Part shown: positions 21,481 to 32,462 of the stretch, piece after piece
Layout: each line of letters starts with the position of its first letter
Numbering within the stretch: the first letter of the stretch is position 1
NCBI GenBank assembly: GCA_033239525.1
Contig: BSYO01000034.1
Span: 2,790,001-2,854,000 of the forward strand
Length of the DNA: 64,000 bases
Direction: 5' to 3'
Source: Nepenthes gracilis
Taxonomy: Eukaryota; Streptophyta; Magnoliopsida; Caryophyllales; Nepenthaceae
Program-made: the position numbers and the translations under genes
The notes under the pieces: generated by a model
What the model saw: only the letters and a program-made list of their open reading frames with translations
Told to the model about the DNA's origin: nothing
Databases searched by the model: none

Positions 21481-24400
21481 TCTAATAAATTTAATGAAAG
21501 GATACCTTGAAGTCCTCCTTCTTCACTTTCTTTCTCTTCCTTTCATTTTTTCTCACTCCTTTATCTTTTCCCATGCAAAATAGCCAAAACAGTACACACT
21601 GCCCTTTATATAATAGAATCGGTGCATGATCATGTGTTTGATGTGCGTCAAGGCTACAACTTTTAAGGTGTTAGAGCCGCTATCCCGCCATCCCGTCACG
21701 CCGCATTTTAGAAAACAACGCGGCCAGGCCCCCAGGCCTTGCCCTTAGGCACTCGAGAGAGTAATCTCGAGCAAAAGGACGCCTACACTACCAAATGCAC
21801 ATTAGTGTTTTTCGTTTGCTTTGTTCGAGAGTTCTTCTTTTTGATTTCTTGGGCGGATACTCCATCTCAAGTTTGCCAAAATTGCTTTCGTACTTTGAAT
21901 TTCTGTCAAATTCATATTACACAATTTATTTCAATATATCCATAATATACTAATAATACTTAAATCAGATGGAAACTGTGCATTACAATAGTCAACTTAT
22001 AACTAAAAATCCTTCTGACTCACCATTATTCTTAGAGTATGACCTAATAGCCTTACAACAATTCCAAATGTTAGGATTATCTATAGTTTCAATGACTCTC
22101 CAACACTCCCAGAGTGGTATTTAATTGCATCACAATCACCACCTGTGGTATGACCCTATGTAATTTCATCACTTCTTAATTGGTCATCTCACAACAATCC
22201 TTGATGGTATGGCATATTTTTAAATATCCTAGATATTAAGATCTAAACGAGTTACATAAGTTTTATCAAAAAAAATACAATATAAACATATTCTTCAAAT
22301 TACTAGAATGGTCTCGATATCGAATAAAAAGGGGCTAAACTAAAGTATCCCAACGCCCATACATTTAGATACTTTAGTATCTTTGTATATATATATTTTT
22401 TATCTTATCCATAAAATATAGAATGGTCTCAACTATAAAAGACCTAATCATGGATTATTAGATGATTAATATTTGCTTCTTGGTTTAAAATTTAGAATAT
22501 GAGTGAGAACAATTCAAAAAATAGAAGTAAACAAAGAATGATGGGCTACGTCGGTATAAAATCTATTGTACAAATTTTACATGAAATGGTAATTTCTATC
22601 CTTAATACAAATCTAGTTATGAGCTTCAAATATATGGCATACTCTATTATTAGTTAGTACTTAAAGGTTTACAAACACTGAAGTGCCCCACTTCCTAAAA
22701 ACTCATAGAGTTAATGAAATATTTGAAATTATTTATTAAAAAAAAAGAGAAATAAAGCTTGGCTTTATAATGAGTTAGAAGATAGATATTACAAACTCTT
22801 AGAATTACATGATATTCAAGTTGAATAATATTGTGTCAATAACTTGATGAAAGAGGGTACTTTCTCAATTGTTCTTGGTTATAATTCTACCTACATAAGA
22901 GGGATGAAAGAAAGCCCTCCACCAATCAAAAATACTCATAATTACAAGGAAAGTTTTTATAGTGGTACATCCATATATCTAAAAATGACATTAATGTTTG
23001 GAATAAGATTGAAGTACAATGAGGATTAATGGATTTAATAAATTAAAGAGAAGTTGAGTTTTGTGCTAGACTATTCATTGAGTTAAAAGCTAATATACAT
23101 TCTGATATACAAAAAAACATGATAAATTTATGTCCACCTCTTTGTACTTCATTTGTTTGACTTAATATAAAAATTAAATAAATTTGATTGATTAAGAAAG
23201 AGAAAAACTATGGAAATTAAAGCTGCAAAAATTATTTTTTGCCAAGATAATAGATCAGAGCTCAAAACACTAATCTATTCTAAATTTTCCTATGTAAATA
23301 AGGGCATATCTTTTCTCCTTGCAGTAAGGGCAGTTCTAAGACAATGACAGTGTTGGTTTTTTTATGCTTCAAGTGGGATGACATTTGCGGCTTGTGATGG
23401 TATGGCATTATTATGCATGTGTCTGTGTGTGGAAGCTTTGGTTAGGTTTTCGTCTATCTAGATGTCTTTGGGCTGCGTGGTTGCGTGCTCCTGAATAACC
23501 TAAGTTATATTCAATTGAAAATGCTAGAAATTTTGAGGTCCTGTTTGGCTAGGATATTTTGACAATCAGCCGAAGTCCGTGATGGAAATGAGACAAAATT
23601 AACAAGGGAAGTTGTTGATGGAGATTAGTTGTGATGTCCATTATTGGAAGGCTCTGTTGATTCAGTTTGAAGCTGACTTTATCCATCAGGGTCGAATTGT
23701 GTCAGAGTTTGGTTAGCTTTGGATAATCGATGGTTTTTCTCTTTTTCCTCTCACTTTTCACTATATGAAATGGGTGTCCTTTATTTATTTATTTTTGTAA
23801 TTATAATGGATTGATGGTGAATATGGAATGGTAAAATTTGGCATTTCGGATAAATGCTGAAATCTGCCCACTGGTATTGGATCCTTGTTCTCAGGCATGT
23901 GGTTTGAGTTGGGAGTCTGATAAGAACAGTACTCTTTTTAGATATCTGCTATCAGTATGCCATGAGAATCTTGAGGTAGAGGGTTGTTTGGGTAGCAAAA
24001 GTAGACAAATTTACTTTGAATGGGGATTAAATTTGTTCATAAATTGTGTAACTATTCTAGCACTGGCTTCCCGTCATATGCTCTATTTCTTTGGAAAAAT
24101 AAGCTGAATTTATTTCCTAGACATTCTGTTATTAAGTGTAACAAATCAAAGTTGAGAACAGATCGAGGTAGCTTACCTACCTAGCCAATAGGCAAAGGGT
24201 CGATGGAGATTGGCTGACTTTGTTCATGATCATTTAATGAGAAAATTAACGAGAATGAAGAGATATAACTGAGGCTTCAATGACATTGTATCAGAAGAAA
24301 CAAGTATTTAGGAAAGGAGAGTACTGTCACTTGTTTGCTAGCAAAATATGTCTTCTGTTTATCTGGAAAAAAAAAAAAAGTACCATCACTTAGAAAACAT

Positions 24401-24663
24401 AGTGGAGACCTTTGCTCTTTGTGGGACTTCATTTGGCCTCTTGTTTTTCCATCCTTCTGTGGCTCCATTTGTATGCTCTAAATAAGGCTGACCATTTCTG
24501 GTTGTTGATGGCTGCAACTAGAATTGTGTTCCCAAAAGAGATTGGTGTACTATGACGACAACTTGAGTTGAAAAGCAGTGTATTTGTTTTATTTTATCGA
24601 ACAGAAAGAGGCAAACAGTAGAAAGCCTAAGAGAAGAAGACATGAAGGGAAAAAAGTTAAGAA
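21481..24663. other. unassigned region, possibly decayed retrotransposon
   Basis: No gene is recognised. A patch at about 21660-21760 is unusually rich in G+C (GCCGCTATCCCGCCATCCCG). Between about 22840 and 23160, mixed-frame translation gives KEKLS, EFCARLFIELKANIHSD and MINLCPP, faintly like a gypsy gag; this is too weak to name. 23320-24660 shows ordinary mixed-composition DNA with no domain seen. Confidence 0.3.
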
Positions 24664-24668
24664 GTCCT

Positions 24669-25475
24669 TGTTAGGAATTCGACACCCGGATACACCGGAT
24701 CCGATGCAGCGGAATAAATCCAAACCCTCCATTAACAGTCGGCTACCAAATTTGTGAGCACAAGAAACAAATAATATATAATGATTTTAAATGTGAAAAA
24801 AACTTTTCAATCAAAGAAAAAATTACGGGACAAATTCCGAACAAATTCATTATAAAAAGTGTTAGCTACAAGAACCCCATTTGAAACCCCTTTACTCAGA
24901 ACTCGAGTAAAGAATGATTGAATATAATCTACTATCAATACACTCGACAATTCACAAGAGAAATACAATAAAAAAAAGAGTAACCAAATGAAAATACGTT
25001 TCTAGAATTACTTCTAGAACGATGTACCTAACCTTGACGAAGAAAAAAACTCAAATCGGACCTCAATCAAATGTCAAACCTCTTCATCTTCTCTTTTCTT
25101 CTCTTTTATCTCTATGTGCGGCATCCGAAAGATTTCAGAATCGTAACCCTAAAACTGTGAGCTACGGATCGAGCGCCCAAGCGAATATGGGTTGAGCGCA
25201 CCGGGTTTTGAATTCCACGCTTGAGCGCTTGTCGAGTTCGGAGTAGGCGCACCAAGTTTGGAATCCGCGCCTCTTCACCGCATGAGCGCGAGGCGAGTGG
25301 TAACAATCCTCCATCAATTTAAAGCTCGAGTGCCTCTCAAGCGCGTGACTAGATATTATCTCCTGGCCCTTTGCCGCACATGCGAATGCTCCGATCCTCA
25401 CACGTGCCTTATGTGAATCTCCAGTGACTCTTCGTTTGTTAAATTGCCTATAAAAGAGTGACTGAATATCCAACA
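24669..25475 (-). mobile_element. solo LTR 2, with perfect target duplication
   Basis: The 807-bp element begins TGTTAGGAATTCGACACC and ends ATATCCAACA on the plus strand. GTCCT lies on both sides (24664-24668 and 25476-25480), a perfect 5-bp target duplication. No internal sequence adjoins, so it is a solo LTR. The inner part (25160-25310) is G+C-rich and holds two imperfect copies of a unit of about 57 bp containing GGCGCACC and GGAATCC. The minus-strand open frames at 25112-25524 come from this repeat and show no domain. Confidence 0.88.
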
Positions 25476-25480
25476 GTCCT

Positions 25481-26295
25481 ACCATGTATGCAGACCTGCG
25501 ATGGGCATTACCAATCAGATTCATGTTACCTCAAATCCAGCAGCACAATCTACCTGTTAGAGTTGAGTCTTTCTTGTAAAGGTTTCCATAAATATACTAC
25601 TAGAAATGGATATGCTGCTTTGAGTTTTGTGTAATGGGTGTCAATGAAATTTGCATACGTCACACGGCAAACCAAGAAACTTGTATTGAGATCAGTCAAT
25701 AATGCAATAGAGATTCGAGACATTAGCTTGTATTGTAAAGTTACCTCTTTCTTATTTCAATATTTTTTCATATGGCAGGACTCATTTGAATATATTGTTG
25801 GATAAATTTGATGGAGATTAAAAAAAAAAAAAACTAAGTTAGATGATCTTATGATCCAAATAAGGCATGCATACAAATAAAAGTTTAGATTGTGAATTTT
25901 AAATTTAAATATATTTTATTAAACAATAGAAAATACATAGAATAATATTATTTTATTTACTTTGCAGGTTACTTAGATAAATAAAGTTACATCGATGCGA
26001 TAAAACTCGATATGATTTGGGAGACTAAGAGAATGATATTGCATGAATTTGTTTATAAATTTGCTAGAAAATATAAAAAAATTTCTTAAATTGTTGCAAA
26101 ATAATTTTATTTTATTATATAAATATCATTTGTATATTTTTAATTAATATAAATTTGAGATAGTTAGGACCATTTTTATGATTGACATATTCCGTAATCA
26201 TATTTAGTCATGTATTGTTGTTGGGTTGTATTTATTGAAGTGTTATATCAACTTATTTTCGTGACTGTCCATTCACAGGTTCTAGGAGCATCACA
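25481..26295. other. unassigned AT-rich DNA
   Basis: No gene seen. The left end continues the DNA that was contiguous with 24663 before solo LTR 2 inserted. Confidence 0.4.
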
Positions 26296-26296
26296 T

Positions 26297-26500
26297 TTGT
26301 TGTTCGCCCGCTACTCGCTCGAGCTCCGATTTTAGAAGCCCAACCTCTGCCGTACGCTCACCATCCACTTGAGCCCCAATTCTAGTAGCCTCGGATCTTC
26401 TGTGCGCTCGCCTGACACTCAAACTCAAATTCCAATAACATCAGCTCGAAACTTGTCGTCCTCTCACTCGAGCCCAAATAGGGTTTTTTCTTAAAACCGT
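26297..26500. repeat. degenerate minisatellite of about 50 bp units
   Basis: About four imperfect copies share CGCTC...CACTCGAGCCC.AATTCTAGTAGCC-like words, for example CGCTCGAGCTCCGATT and CCACTTGAGCCCCAATT. The island is richer in G+C than its flanks. Its GAGCGC words recall those in solo LTR 2 and in the LTR at 59211-61730, so it may be a piece of another LTR. Confidence 0.55.
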
Positions 26501-27224
26501 CGATGAGCTCCTGCGCGCTCGAACCACACTTAAACGCCGTGGCAATGATTATTAATTTTAAATACATTTTTGGAGCTCTCTATAAATTTTCTCCTTATTT
26601 TAGTTATCCTAACTTTTGTTGAGGTATTTTGGAGCGCCCCCATTGAGAGAAATTTCACTTTTATTCCATTAATCATGCTTAAAATTGAGAAAACTGAAAT
26701 TACATCATTCTATTTAATGTGCTAACGGTTTTCTCACCTCTTACTCTTTATCGATTCAACACTCATATCCTTTTACATTTGTTGGCGATGTGGGTAGTAT
26801 GAAGAAGGGGATTTGGAGGTGTGCAGCAATTCAAGCGGTTCATGAAAAAGATTGACGTGAAGATCGGAAAGTGTTTGATTTCGTTGCCGTGGGCAAATTT
26901 AATGAGTTCTTTGGTAGGGATCATATGACGAAAGTAAGTCGGTTAGGTTAGCATATCATTACCATCCGATCTGTAAGTTAATTTTCATAGCGCATTTTCT
27001 TCCTTGGTTGTTGAAGTCCGGAGAATTTTTCTCGATTATTATGGGTATCGAGTTTTTTCTTCGTTATAAAAAATTATATCTTTATTTTTACTACTTACTG
27101 CCTTCATTTATATTCTCATATTACTCATATCATTTAGATATAAATATTCTTTACGTGTATTAAATATTTATTTTTGTACTACTTCCATTAATCTTTAAAC
27201 GGGTTGAAATATTTTTGTGCGATT

Positions 27225-27480
27225 TGGGACGAAACGTCCTTTTCAGGTATTTGTGGTAAAATTTTAGCCACTAATGTATATAATTTTGAGGCAAAATTAT
27301 ATATTTTTGTGACACAATTATTTGCCACTAGACATATATTTTAATGACCCATTTAATTTAATTGATATTAGTGGCAATATTTATAATTACTAAAAATATA
27401 TTTTAGTAGCAAAATTATTTTTTATCAATGTAATATATTATTTTGTGCTGAAATATTTTTGCCACTAAGAAAACTAATAT
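27225..27480. repeat. repeat of the 'TTTTAGTGAC' type, possible CACTA-element subterminal region
   Basis: Words such as TTAGCCACTAATG, TTGCCACTAG, GATATTAGTGGC and TTTTAGTAGC alternate in both orientations, similar to the better-preserved region at 48775-49108. Such short inverted words are typical of subterminal regions of CACTA (En/Spm) transposons. No terminal CACTA was found here. Confidence 0.4.
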
Positions 27481-27682
27481 ATTATCTAGTGCCAAAATTA
27501 TTATTATTATTATTATTATTTCTATATTATTCATCATACTATTCTACAAACTAAATAATAAAATACTAATTCTCATATTATTCTATTCTAACAACCAAAT
27601 AAATAACAATTCTCACTATATACCCACCATATTCTATTTCCTGAAAATAATTATTCTATTTTCACCTTATTCTATTCCAACA
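27481..27682 (-). mobile_element. MITE-like repeat, partial copy next to an (ATT)n run
   Basis: Read on the minus strand it starts AGTACGTTTGATTGTTGGAA and matches 51740-51930 closely through AGAATAGTATGATGAATAA before running into (AAT)n. The matching terminus of the full copy at 51740-52875 is AGTACGTTTGGTTGTTGGAA. Here only about 22 bp of AAT repeat are present, and the other end is missing. Confidence 0.7.
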
Positions 27683-28843
27683 ATCAAACGTACTATAAGA
27701 ATAATTATTTTATTTATATTTTATTCTATTTTAACAATTAAATATAACATTAATAAAAAAGTTATTACTAATATTGATAAAATATATTGTCATTAAAAGT
27801 AAAAATTATTATAATTTACACACATAAACTTATATAATGTATGATATGTTTGGGTGAGATTACACATTGGTTTTCCTACTAGTCCTTAAAATGGAGGCAA
27901 AGGTCTCCGTCACCAAAGAAACTATACTGCCCAATGGGTCTTTTCTTTTAATTGAACATAATAATTGAGCCTACTTATGAAATACAAAATATAATAAATG
28001 GAAAAAAATTGTATAAGAACATGTATCCCTAGTTGATCCTATGCTCTAAAACACAAAAATTTTCATATATTTGACTGTATTTTTTTTTTTTTTACAATTT
28101 GTTTGATATGTATTTGTTTAATCCAAATTACAAACCTAAATTACATTGCAGTAAGCAATGGGACTATAAATCTACAATTTCCTCAAAGTTTTGCCTAATA
28201 ATGAGTCAAATCTTTTACTTTCCTTAATTTGCCATATTCATATTTTCCTTGATTTGTTTTTGATGAATACTAAATTTTATATTTATAATATAGTTATCCC
28301 CTCTCTGGTCTTTTCTCTCCCATTAATTTTATAATAATTTTTATTTAAATTATTAGGATAGGGGGGATTTAAAAATATTACAAATACACATTTTTTTAAA
28401 GATATAAAGAATAATTCTTTAAAAGAAAAATTCATCAATCAGTTGAATAAATTTTAATGTAAAAATCAGACGGTTTATCAAATAATAATAATGAAAAAAA
28501 ATATTCAATCTTGATTTGTTTTCGATGAAACTAAATTCCATATTATGTGAGGTTGAGAATAATTTTATTTTAATTAATTACGCTACTATAAACAAAAATA
28601 ATAACAAGAAACAGAAAAATCAAGACTATATTTTGCATACTATAATTCTTTCCTTCTTTTACCATTTATTCTCTCTCTGTTTTTTATACACTTCCAAAAG
28701 AAAAAAAAATGTCAAGTGCCTCTTCTTTTTCTTTCAATACCGGCCTTGATATCTGACAAATTTAAAAAATATTTTATATCCTCGATAAAATCTATCATTA
28801 CCAACAATATGAATATCTCGTAAAAATACTAGAAATACATAAA
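27683..28843. other. unassigned AT-rich DNA
   Basis: No gene seen; the open frame at 28516-28749 is low in complexity and has no recognisable domain. Confidence 0.4.
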
Positions 28844-29202
28844 TGAGATCACATATGTTTAGTAATTTTTCTGAGTTGGCACCTTTCTGGATTCATTAGC
28901 AGACGGCCAACATTCCGTTGTCCGCGTTCTTCACAAGGCTGGTCAACACCCGTTGACCGTCGTCTCCACGTGATCGGTCAATACCCGTTGATTGTCCTTT
29001 TCACATAGCCGATCAATGCCTCTGTTGATCTATCGGTCGTCTTTTTGGGATCTTTTAGCAATGTTGGGTAACTTATATTTTCTCTTTGTCTTAAAGGTTT
29101 GATCAACTATATTTTCCCTTATTCTTTTAAAGACACAAGGTCCACATGCTCCGTCCAAGTTCTCCGATTACAAGGTCTTACATACAGAAGTAACCCCCAA
29201 CA
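28844..29202 (-). mobile_element. short solo-LTR-like element
   Basis: The 359-bp stretch begins TGAGATCACATATG and ends ACCCCCAACA on the plus strand, so both ends fit TG...CA. TAAA stands on both sides (28840-28843 and 29203-29206); this is four bases only, not a full 5-bp duplication. On the minus strand it starts TGTTGGGGG, like the TGTTGG of solo LTR 1. Three GGTCAA/TTGACC motifs lie at 28941-28981. It appears to sit inside an Athila LTR fragment. Confidence 0.5.
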
Positions 29203-29705
29203 TAAATTACGTAATTAAATTATATTTTTAATCATGTAGGTTTTACTTTTTAAAGAAAATTTTTAGAATAAAAGCATACAAATAAACCGTATGGAGTTTT
29301 TATTTTATCAATTTCTTCAACTGATTGATGAAATATAAAAAAAATGAGCAAAGTCAAAATTTTAAAGAATTAAAATATATGTATATCTTTAAAAAAATGT
29401 GTATATATATATATATATATATAGAAAGAAAAACCAAAAAAAAAAAAAAGAGATCAGAAGGAAAACGGCAGCCGTGGAGAATGCTGCAGGGAAGCATGGG
29501 GAAGCGGGGAAAAAAGGAGAAAGGAAAAAACAAAGGTCCCTCCCTCTCCTCTATAAAAAGAAAAGGGAAGTGAAGCTTGGAACAAAGGGGAGTGAAACTG
29601 GGAACAGGGGATTTGGGAGGAGCAGAGAAGGAAGAATCTGCCGAAAGGCAGAGGAGAGAAAAGATTAGAGAGGGGAGTGAGAAAGAGAGACAGTGAGAGA
29701 CAGAA
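29203..29705 (+). repeat. Athila LTR fragment
   Basis: It matches the 3' LTR of the Athila element at 44140-44360: TAAATTACGTAATTAAATTA, then CTCTCCTCTATAAAA, GGGAGTGAA, CTGGGAACAGGGGATTTGGG, GGAAGAATCTGCC and AGGCAGAGGAGAGAAAAGA. TATAAAA near 29554 corresponds to TATAAAA at about 44202, a probable LTR TATA box. A (TA)n run lies at 29400-29422. Open frames on both strands here are translations of the purine-rich LTR. Confidence 0.72.
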
Positions 29706-30824
29706 TGAGACTAACCCCATGTTTGATTGAAGGGAATAGAAATTTTATTCACTCCTTATTTTTGGTGGAATAGTTCTATTAATGCTAATCTTCTAATGAC
29801 TTATCTAGGAAAATCTGAAGAAATAGTTACTTGATTATAAGGAATAACTATTCTTTAATAATACATGAGTATTTTTATGCCTCATTTTGTTAAGGAAGAA
29901 AAAGAATCTTTTCCCACACAAGATTTTTATAAACCCAAATTTGTCATTCATTCTATTCATACTCTAGAACAATTCATTTAAAATTTTTCTTAAAGATTCT
30001 CTGCCAAGCCTCCCTCTCTCGAAAATACCTTCTCTCTCTCCAATCTTCCTCTCTCAAAATTTTACAAAACAAATCCTCTCGAAATCCTCTCTGAAATATT
30101 TTATCAACTCCTTCAAAACCATACAAGCTTCTCTCTCTTTTCTTATTTCGATTGGAGAATTATTAGTTTTTTTCGAAGTTTGATACTTTGAAATTTGGAA
30201 TTAATCATTTTGGATCGATTTCGATTCCCTAGCATTTTTTGTGAGCTTTTGAAAATGCTTTTATGTTTTGTGGCTCCACTTGGATTTCGATTTGATACAA
30301 TTTCAATGTCCACTAGAGGTGGATTCCGATTTCGATTGAGCAGTCACAAGAAACGGAGGCAAGGCTTGGGTGTACCTTGTATGCTTAGATTTCGATTTGA
30401 TACAATTTCTGTCTTTGTTCTCTACACACGTCTGAAAATTGTTACTTTGTTGTTAGATTCTTTGTTAGTATAGCCATTGATTATGTCACATTTCTGGTGG
30501 TTTTGTTCAATTGGAGTGTTGGCTGTGTTCATGCAAAAAATGGGTGTGTTCTGGTTCATAAAAGGAATGGACACAGGTGGAGGAATTGAGATGGAAATTG
30601 AGATGTACACTGGTGGTTTTGTACATGAAATTGAGATGAACACTGGCTGTGTTCAATTGGTGTGTTCTGGGTGTGTTATGGTCAATAATTTGTTTTAATT
30701 CTTCCAACAATCTATAATTGACTGGAAGAGCAAGCATTTGTAATCATATATGCACTGTGTGTGCCTGCGCGTGTGGGTGCGTCTGTGTGTGTGTGTGTGT
30801 GTAGCAATTCCATATAGCTTATAA
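29706..30824. other. unassigned DNA between an LTR fragment and the SKIP4 pseudogene
   Basis: No gene recognised. GATTTCGATTTGATACAATTTC-like words occur twice (near 30285 and 30388). A T/G-rich stretch near 30550-30680 repeats GAAATTGAGATG-like words, and a (GT)n run lies at 30786-30803. The open frames here show no domain. Confidence 0.4.
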
Positions 30825-31390
30825 ATGGCACCAAGAAAAGCAGGAAGGGGTAGCAATAAACCTTTCAAAATAAAACCTCATCAGTGAGTGAAAATATAAA
30901 AGCATCTTCACCCAACCACGGCCACCCAACAAGTACAACTTCTTACCCAGGGTTTGAAAGCCCATGCCATTTTTCTCTTCAAATTGTGAGCGGGAATGCC
31001 TATGAGCTTCCAACATCTTTGAGCTGAGCTAGGATCTAACATTAGCAGCAAACTTAATCAGGAATTTTGTCTCTACGTGAAGAAAGCATAAATCCACGTT
31101 TCCCAGATTATGCTTTTGACGATAAGACAGCCAGTCTTCACCACACACTAAGTCTCTCCATCCCTTTGATACACATTTAAGCAGTGTTATGGTATTTCCG
31201 AGGAACCCTTGCTAAGCAGGAAACTCAAACAATGCCATCTGGAAGTCCACATATCAAAGGCGACTGATTGAAATCTGGCTGACTGCAAGCCTTTAAATCA
31301 CTTTCCAAAGGCTCCATAATGCTGTTGTTGGCAGTTAAAATTCTGTCTGCTGGATTGATAGTTTTCACATTTTAAGTTTCTGCACCACCA
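30825..31390 (-). pseudogene. SKIP4-like F-box/kelch-repeat protein, 5' gene fragment, broken
   Basis: SKIP4 is an F-box protein with kelch repeats that acts as a substrate adaptor of SCF ubiquitin ligases. On the minus strand a start at 31317 gives MEPLESDLKACSQPDFNQSP, then an F-box: LICGLPDGIV, CLARVPRKYH, KCVSKGWRDLVCGEDWLSYR. The first kelch repeat follows (MGFQTLGKKLYLLGGRGWV). Frame changes near 31195 and 31120 and a stop near 31240 break it. After about 30830 the rest of the kelch domain is absent and a (GT)n repeat begins. A splice-acceptor-like TTTCTGGTGGTGCAG lies above the start (about 31380), suggesting a copied genomic fragment with part of a leader intron rather than a processed copy. 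The naming relies on remembered family sequence. Confidence 0.72.
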
Positions 31391-32460
31391 GAAACGAGCA
31401 AGAATTAGACGTTACCAATAAGAAACAAGAATATTCAGGCTTCAAGGATATGAAAATCATTTGCGAAAACGTAAAAGCCCATTTTTGTGAAGACGAGAGC
31501 TGATAGAAAAAGACATCCATGAAATTGTTCACATAAGTTCTCATGGTATCTCAACAATTTTAAACACTAAATCTAGTTCCCTCAACAACTCAAAGTCCCA
31601 CCAGCTAAGATATTGTGATTTTGGATACTCTCACAGTCTTGCATTACTGTCCACACTTATATGTAAACGTTGAATGTATCCTTCCTATGATGAGAAATGG
31701 TGTTAAGTTTTAAGAATATCTATATTGCTTTTCCAACACGCCATAATTGATTGAACCATAGAAGGGAAAGCCAGAGATAAAGATATAAACAGATTAAAAA
31801 AAAAACTTAATTAAAAAAATTTTCCAACTCCTGAAACTTTTCCCCACAAAAAAGAGCACTCTTCCAATGCATTTTCCTAATTCTCTTTATCTCCCCTCCC
31901 CAGCTGTCTCTATCCTTCTCTTTCGTGTTCAAAGAGAGCACCTCTCTCTGGTATCAAATTCCATTGTCAGCCGTCATTGCTGGCTCAATTTTATAGCATG
32001 CATCTCCTAATTTTCCAGTAATTTCACATATAGAAACTAAAATTTCTACCTAAACTAAGGAAGTGCAGAAATGTGTCCAGTTCTATCAGTTGCCAACACT
32101 GCAATGGATAAGCTTTCTTTGGATCTTCTTCTGCTTGATTCATGTGGTGCCTTTCTGGATTACATGCCCATCTTTATCCTCTTTGTTAAATTTTAGATTG
32201 AAGTATGTTCCCGTGAATCGTATAGTCAGTAGATTTAGGTTCATAAAAATAACTTCAATCACTATTATTTGAATTGTATCTATTATTTGTTATTGCAGTT
32301 TATTCAATTACACTCCAACGGAATTAAAGAAAAAGAAGATAATGATCATTATAGTCCAATGGATTGTAGTTTGCTGTACCTTTTGGTGGTATTTATGTAT
32401 ATTAGGTGCAATTTTAATTGTTAGGCATCTAAACGTCTTATTATGAGATCTTATAATTTT
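31391..32460. other. possible upstream region of the SKIP4 fragment, otherwise unassigned
   Basis: On the minus strand 31850-31990 is rich in GA-type leader-like sequence and 31391-31700 could be a leader intron ahead of the SKIP4 fragment. No coding region is recognised on either strand. Confidence 0.35.
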
Positions 32461-32462
32461 GA

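Noticed and set aside
22840..23160. Possible gypsy gag remnant
   Set aside because: Only scattered residues fit and in mixed frames; not enough to name a gene, so it is mentioned only within the regional entry.
24284..24300. TTGTATCAGAAGAAAC, similar to an initiator-Met primer site
   Set aside because: It lacks the leading TGG, and no LTR end stands before it.
25112..25524. Minus-strand open frames of 64 and 120 residues
   Set aside because: They lie largely within solo LTR 2 and reflect its G+C-rich tandem repeat.
29325..29720. Lys/Arg-rich open frames on the plus strand and a Ser/Phe-rich one on the minus strand
   Set aside because: They come from the purine-rich Athila LTR block, which is also present at 44190-44360.
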